Source: an uncultured Treponema sp.
GTDB lineage: Bacteria > Spirochaetota > Spirochaetia > Treponematales > Treponemataceae
Direction: 5' to 3'
Assembly (NCBI GenBank): GCA_949300145.1
Contig: CASGDA010000003.1
Span: 163,493-227,492, forward strand
DNA length: 64,000 nt
Shown here: positions 61,881 to 64,000 of the stretch, piece by piece
Layout of the letters: the number at the start of each line of letters is the position of its first letter
Numbering within the stretch: the stretch's first letter is position 1
Notes under the pieces: generated by a model
Seen by the model: only the letters and a program-made list of their open reading frames with translations
What the model was told of the DNA's origin: nothing
The model's database searches: none
Translations under genes and position numbers: made by a program

Positions 61881-62333
61881 TTATTCGAGCCAGTAAACCC
61901 TGTCGGGGGCTTTTTCGTCCAGATAAATGTTTGCATAGCGGCCCGAATTCTGCACGCGGACATCTTCGGGAAAGTAGTTCCCGTGCAGGAACCACACCAC
62001 ATCCAGAAGCGTGTCCAGATTGTCCGCCGGCGCGTACCTGTAATACAGCTCGGCATCGGTGATGGCGGCCCTTTTAACGGGGTCCCTGGTCGCCTCAGGG
62101 TCTATGGCTTCCCGTATCTGGCTCCTGAGCCCCCCGTACCAGGCGTGGGTCACCGCAAGCAGGTTGAGTTTTTTTTCGCCGTCCATTCTGTAGAGTTCGT
62201 AAATCCCCGCTACAGAAGGTACTTTCATCGTCACTTCATATTTATCGGCTTTGGTCAGAGGCGACCAGGTGAGGGTGTAGTAAACGTCCCTGCCTTTTAC
62301 ACGGGAGATAATGCCGGCTTTTAAGTCATTCAT
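61881..62333 (-). CDS. Conserved-looking protein of unknown function
   Basis: I do not recognise this 150-residue protein. It contains a beta-rich first half (VYYTLTWSPLTKADKYEVTMKV in part, IYELYRM) and a helical second half (ELYYRYAPADNLDTLLDVVW). It has no signal peptide. ATG 62333 is chosen since a promoter (GTGACA-N17-TACACT) lies just before it; the frame stays open upstream through the palindrome array but that extension is a run of near-identical seven-residue units and is probably not translated. It ends 36 bases before trxB. Confidence 0.65.
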   Translation of the reverse strand: MNDLKAGIISRVKGRDVYYTLTWSPLTKADKYEVTMKVPSVAGIYELYRMDGEKKLNLLAVTHAWYGGLRSQIREAIDPEATRDPVKRAAITDAELYYRYAPADNLDTLLDVVWFLHGNYFPEDVRVQNSGRYANIYLDEKAPDRVYWLE

Positions 62334-62340
62334 GCCGGAC

Positions 62341-62369
62341 AGTGTAGCCGATTTTCGGGATTGTGTCAC
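62341..62369 (-). promoter_or_regulatory. Near-leaderless promoter of the 150-residue unknown gene
   Basis: On the minus strand GTGACA (62369-62364), a 17-bp spacer and TACACT (62346-62341) precede the ATG at 62333 by 13 nt from the first base of the -10, so the leader would be about one base. Confidence 0.45.
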
Positions 62370-62408
62370 CTGCGGGACAGGCAGGCTTAATGCCGCGGTG
62401 CACACCCG

Positions 62409-62615
62409 TTTTCTCACTGGGAAAATATTTTTTCCCGCTGGATAAATTGATTTTCTCACTGGATAAATGTTTTTTCCCACCGGGAAAATATTTTTTGCCA
62501 GTGGCAAAACCGGGTTTCAGGGCGTTTCTCCAGTGGCAAATTTTTTTTGCCAGTGAGAAAATGTTTTTTTGCCAGTGCAAAAAGGGGGTTCCGGTGCGTT
62601 TTGCCGGTGAGAAAA
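62409..62615. repeat. Array of nine 17-bp imperfect palindromes, helically phased
   Basis: Nine units of the form TTTT(C/G)(C/T)C(A/G)(C/G)(T/C)G(G/A)NAAAA start at 62409, 62430, 62451, 62472, 62493, 62525, 62545, 62567 and 62599. The best is the perfect palindrome TTTTGCCAGTGGCAAAA at 62493-62509. Start-to-start distances are 21, 21, 21, 21, 32, 20, 22 and 32, close to two or three helical turns. This fills most of the 492-base gene-free gap 62334-62825; the remaining part (62616-62780) shows only a small ATTGAA/TTCAAT dyad at 62650-62670. Confidence 0.8.
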
Positions 62616-62778
62616 CGGCGCCTCCGCTTTATGGCTGAAAAAGAGAATAATTGAAACTATATTGTTCAATGGTTCCCTTGCGGAGATATGAAATATTTTC
62701 TTGTTGAAATATCCGATTAACAAAAAACATCTCCTTGCGTGAGCTTCAGAAAAAACAGGAGACGGATGGAAAGAAATC

Positions 62779-62787
62779 TGGTAAAAT
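62779..62787 (+). promoter_or_regulatory. Extended -10 promoter of the NYN-type nuclease gene
   Basis: TG-G-TAAAAT (TAAAAT at 62782-62787) is an extended -10 element without a good -35. Transcription would start near 62794, about 32 bases before the GTG start and including the GGAGG at 62811-62815. Confidence 0.45.
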
Positions 62788-62825
62788 GAATGCGCCGGCT
62801 GGACGCCGGCGGAGGACAAAGCCCT

Positions 62826-63509
62826 GTGATTGATTTTTTTCAGACGCTGAATATCAGGCGGTTTGTGTTTTCTGACGGCGACAACGTCAACAATCCGAAA
62901 ACGTTCATCGATTTTTTAAAAACAAAGGCGTATCTGGATCTTGAGACGCAGATTATCTGTTTCCTCGGCGCGAACCAAAACCAGAACACATGGTACAACA
63001 CGGCGATCAAATATATCCAGTCGCTGCAGAAATCGTCGTCATTCAATGTGACCCCGATCCGCATCCGGACGGAAGCGAGCAACGCGCTGGACATGGTTCT
63101 TGCCGCCTACGTGGGACTGTCGATGGCGCAGAATTCATCGTCCGAGTTCATCATCGTCTCTTCGGACAAGGGCTACGATTCCGTTGTGGAGCATTTTTCC
63201 AGCCTCGGGATTTCAATCCGCAGGGAAAGCATCCGTCCCGAAAAGAAAGCCGTGCCCGGGAAAAATGCGGCGAAGGAAACGGAAACCGATGAGCGGCAGA
63301 ACCGTATTGAGGAAGTGCTGCTCAAGCTGGAGGCGCAGAACAAAAACAAACTGCCGAAGAAGATTTCCTCCCTGAAGAATTTTCTGCTGGCGTCGTTCCG
63401 CGATACCGTTGACAATGCCACTATTGACGGATTCACCAAAGAGCTGCTTGCGGTTCTCAAGCGGAAAAACAAAATAGCCGTGGATGACCAGAAAATCCTG
63501 TGGAAGTGA
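62826..63509 (+). CDS. NYN/PIN-like ribonuclease with C-terminal winged-helix-like region
   Basis: The 227-residue protein has a NYN/PIN-like fold with acidic metal ligands in VFSDGDNVNNP (N-terminus), NALDMVLAAYVG and VSSDKGYDSVVEHF, the usual pattern of a metal-dependent RNase. A Lys/Glu-rich linker (about 140-165) leads to LPKKISSLKNFLLASF and LKRKNKIAVDDQKILW, which resemble the OST-HTH-like winged helix found after such domains and may bind RNA. The start is GTG 62826, ten bases after GGAGG; an in-frame ATG at 62790 has none. No antitoxin or defence gene is adjacent. Confidence 0.78.
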   Translation: MIDFFQTLNIRRFVFSDGDNVNNPKTFIDFLKTKAYLDLETQIICFLGANQNQNTWYNTAIKYIQSLQKSSSFNVTPIRIRTEASNALDMVLAAYVGLSMAQNSSSEFIIVSSDKGYDSVVEHFSSLGISIRRESIRPEKKAVPGKNAAKETETDERQNRIEEVLLKLEAQNKNKLPKKISSLKNFLLASFRDTVDNATIDGFTKELLAVLKRKNKIAVDDQKILWK

Positions 63510-63512
63510 CGG

Positions 63513-63532
63513 ACCGGTTCGTCCGAGCCGGT
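63513..63532 (+). terminator. Hairpin at the 3' end of the NYN gene
   Basis: ACCGGTTC-GTCC-GAGCCGGT forms an 8-bp stem (one G-T pair) with a four-base loop starting three bases after the stop codon. No T-run follows. Confidence 0.5.
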
Positions 63533-63672
63533 ACAATGCTGTATGCGCCTTATATGAGTACTGTACCCGGCTGGACACACAAGCGTGTTTGGCTAGAATG
63601 AGTTCCGGACACAGGCGGCGGACTGCTCCGGAACACGGCTTGAAAACAGCCGCCGCTCCGCTTCCTCCCGCA

Positions 63673-63720
63673 GTTTCATCAGGATGAAACACTTCGTTTC
63701 ATCCCGATGAAACTTTTTTT
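63673..63720 (+). terminator. Tandem alternative hairpins ending in a T-run
   Basis: Four alternating segments, GTTTCATC (63673), GATGAAAC (63683), GTTTCATC (63696) and GATGAAAC (63706), are followed by seven T residues (63714-63720). Segments 1-2 and 3-4 can pair, or 2-3 can pair and destroy the terminal hairpin, an attenuator-like layout. In the gene-free stretch 63510-64000 this is the only structured element seen besides the hairpin at 63513; no convincing gene follows to the window end. Confidence 0.6.
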
Positions 63721-64000
63721 GCTTCCTGATGTTGCGGGGAAGTGTTTACCGGACGGAGAGGGTGCCTGTCACAGACGCGCGCCCATCCCCATAAGGAGTG
63801 GAGGATGAATCCCCGGAAAAAGGACGGGAACCGGCTGTTTCAGGTTTTCAGGAACCGTTGTCGATGGTGTCCCGACCGCTGTAACCCGCCGTTTTAAATC
63901 CATGACAAATCCGCACATATGCCTTATAATTAAAAACACCGGCGTTTCCGGCGGAAAAATCCCGCCCAAATGCGGGCAGGAAGCAGGTTTCCCCGTATCT

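Noticed and set aside
62334..62507. N-terminal extension of the 150-residue unknown through the palindrome array (units such as KNIFPVG, KNIYPVR)
   Set aside because: The extension is low-complexity, present in other frames too, and breaks down where spacing is 32, 20 or 22; a promoter sits after it, just before ATG 62333.
62409..62615. CRISPR array
   Set aside because: Units are 17-bp palindromes with spacers of only 3 to 15 bases, spacers are not unique sequences of constant length, and no cas gene is nearby.
63532..63557. TACAAT followed after 11 nt by an ATG as another leaderless gene
   Set aside because: The frame closes after four codons.
63769..63969. Possible small minus-strand gene (up to 66 residues; 49 from a second ATG preceded by TATAAG)
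   Set aside because: Pro-rich composition without a recognisable motif, no ribosome site, and no support beyond an open frame.

Overview
The window is a compact stretch (roughly 95% coding) of a bacterial chromosome with mid-range G+C, most likely from an anaerobic treponeme-like spirochaete. This is an inference from several things together: signal-II lipoproteins with relaxed lipoboxes, a small outer-membrane beta-barrel protein ending in phenylalanine, a complete [FeFe]-hydrogenase maturation operon, ThyX in place of ThyA, FeoAAB iron uptake, and a group of genes with no wide bacterial distribution that I recognise. No rRNA, tRNA, insertion sequence, prophage or CRISPR array was found. I cannot name a species.

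Layout. 1-3004: minus-strand operon for envelope and methyltransferase functions (NlpC/P60 hydrolase with an extra beta-rich domain, lipoprotein, SAM methyltransferase cut by the window edge). 3068-6189: acyl-CoA synthetase, DUF1284 protein, ThyX. 6199-10041: minus strand, HlyIII-type membrane protein, amidohydrolase, YjbQ, PHP histidinol phosphatase, YitT. 10244-13160: ferrous iron uptake (feoA, feoA, feoB, Cys-rich membrane protein). 13315-14436: outer-membrane protein with a strong terminator. 14641-21370: complete phosphate module pstSCAB-phoU-phoB-phoR behind an 11-bp-phased Pho box; its PstS is circularly permuted. 21387-25448: hydF, hydG, hydE and a TM1266-type regulator behind a promoter with a palindromic operator. 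25628-32008: PlsC-like acyltransferase, citrate synthase, a PAP2-like unknown, pyrF-pyrK-pyrD. 32046-37215: ppk, ppx and an intracellular alpha/alpha-barrel glycosidase. 37349-39832: a GatB/GatE-like protein fused to an asparaginase/GatD-like domain. 39843-44573: a large membrane-anchored unknown, a TPR lipoprotein and a TraB/PrgY protein. 44602-50504: hisD, a HAD hydrolase, rlmJ, then hisG-hisB and a hisA-hisI-hisE triple fusion. 50621-58224: prfC, a GH3 glycosidase, a small unknown and proABC. 58229-63509: GNAT, GH3/NagZ-type lipoprotein-free exported glycosidase, trxB, an unknown, a helically phased array of nine 17-bp palindromes, and a NYN/PIN-like nuclease with a C-terminal winged-helix-like region.

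How the parts fit. Phosphate uptake (pst), its two-component regulator and polyphosphate turnover (ppk/ppx) are all present. Amino acid synthesis (proline complete; histidine HisG, HisE/I/A, HisB, HisK and HisD), UMP synthesis and thymidylate synthesis point to a prototrophic lifestyle. The most unusual observations are the GatB/E-asparaginase fusion, the phased palindrome array, a recurrent promoter design in which the -10 element lies exactly 12 nt before the ATG so that mRNAs should be leaderless, and the permuted PstS.
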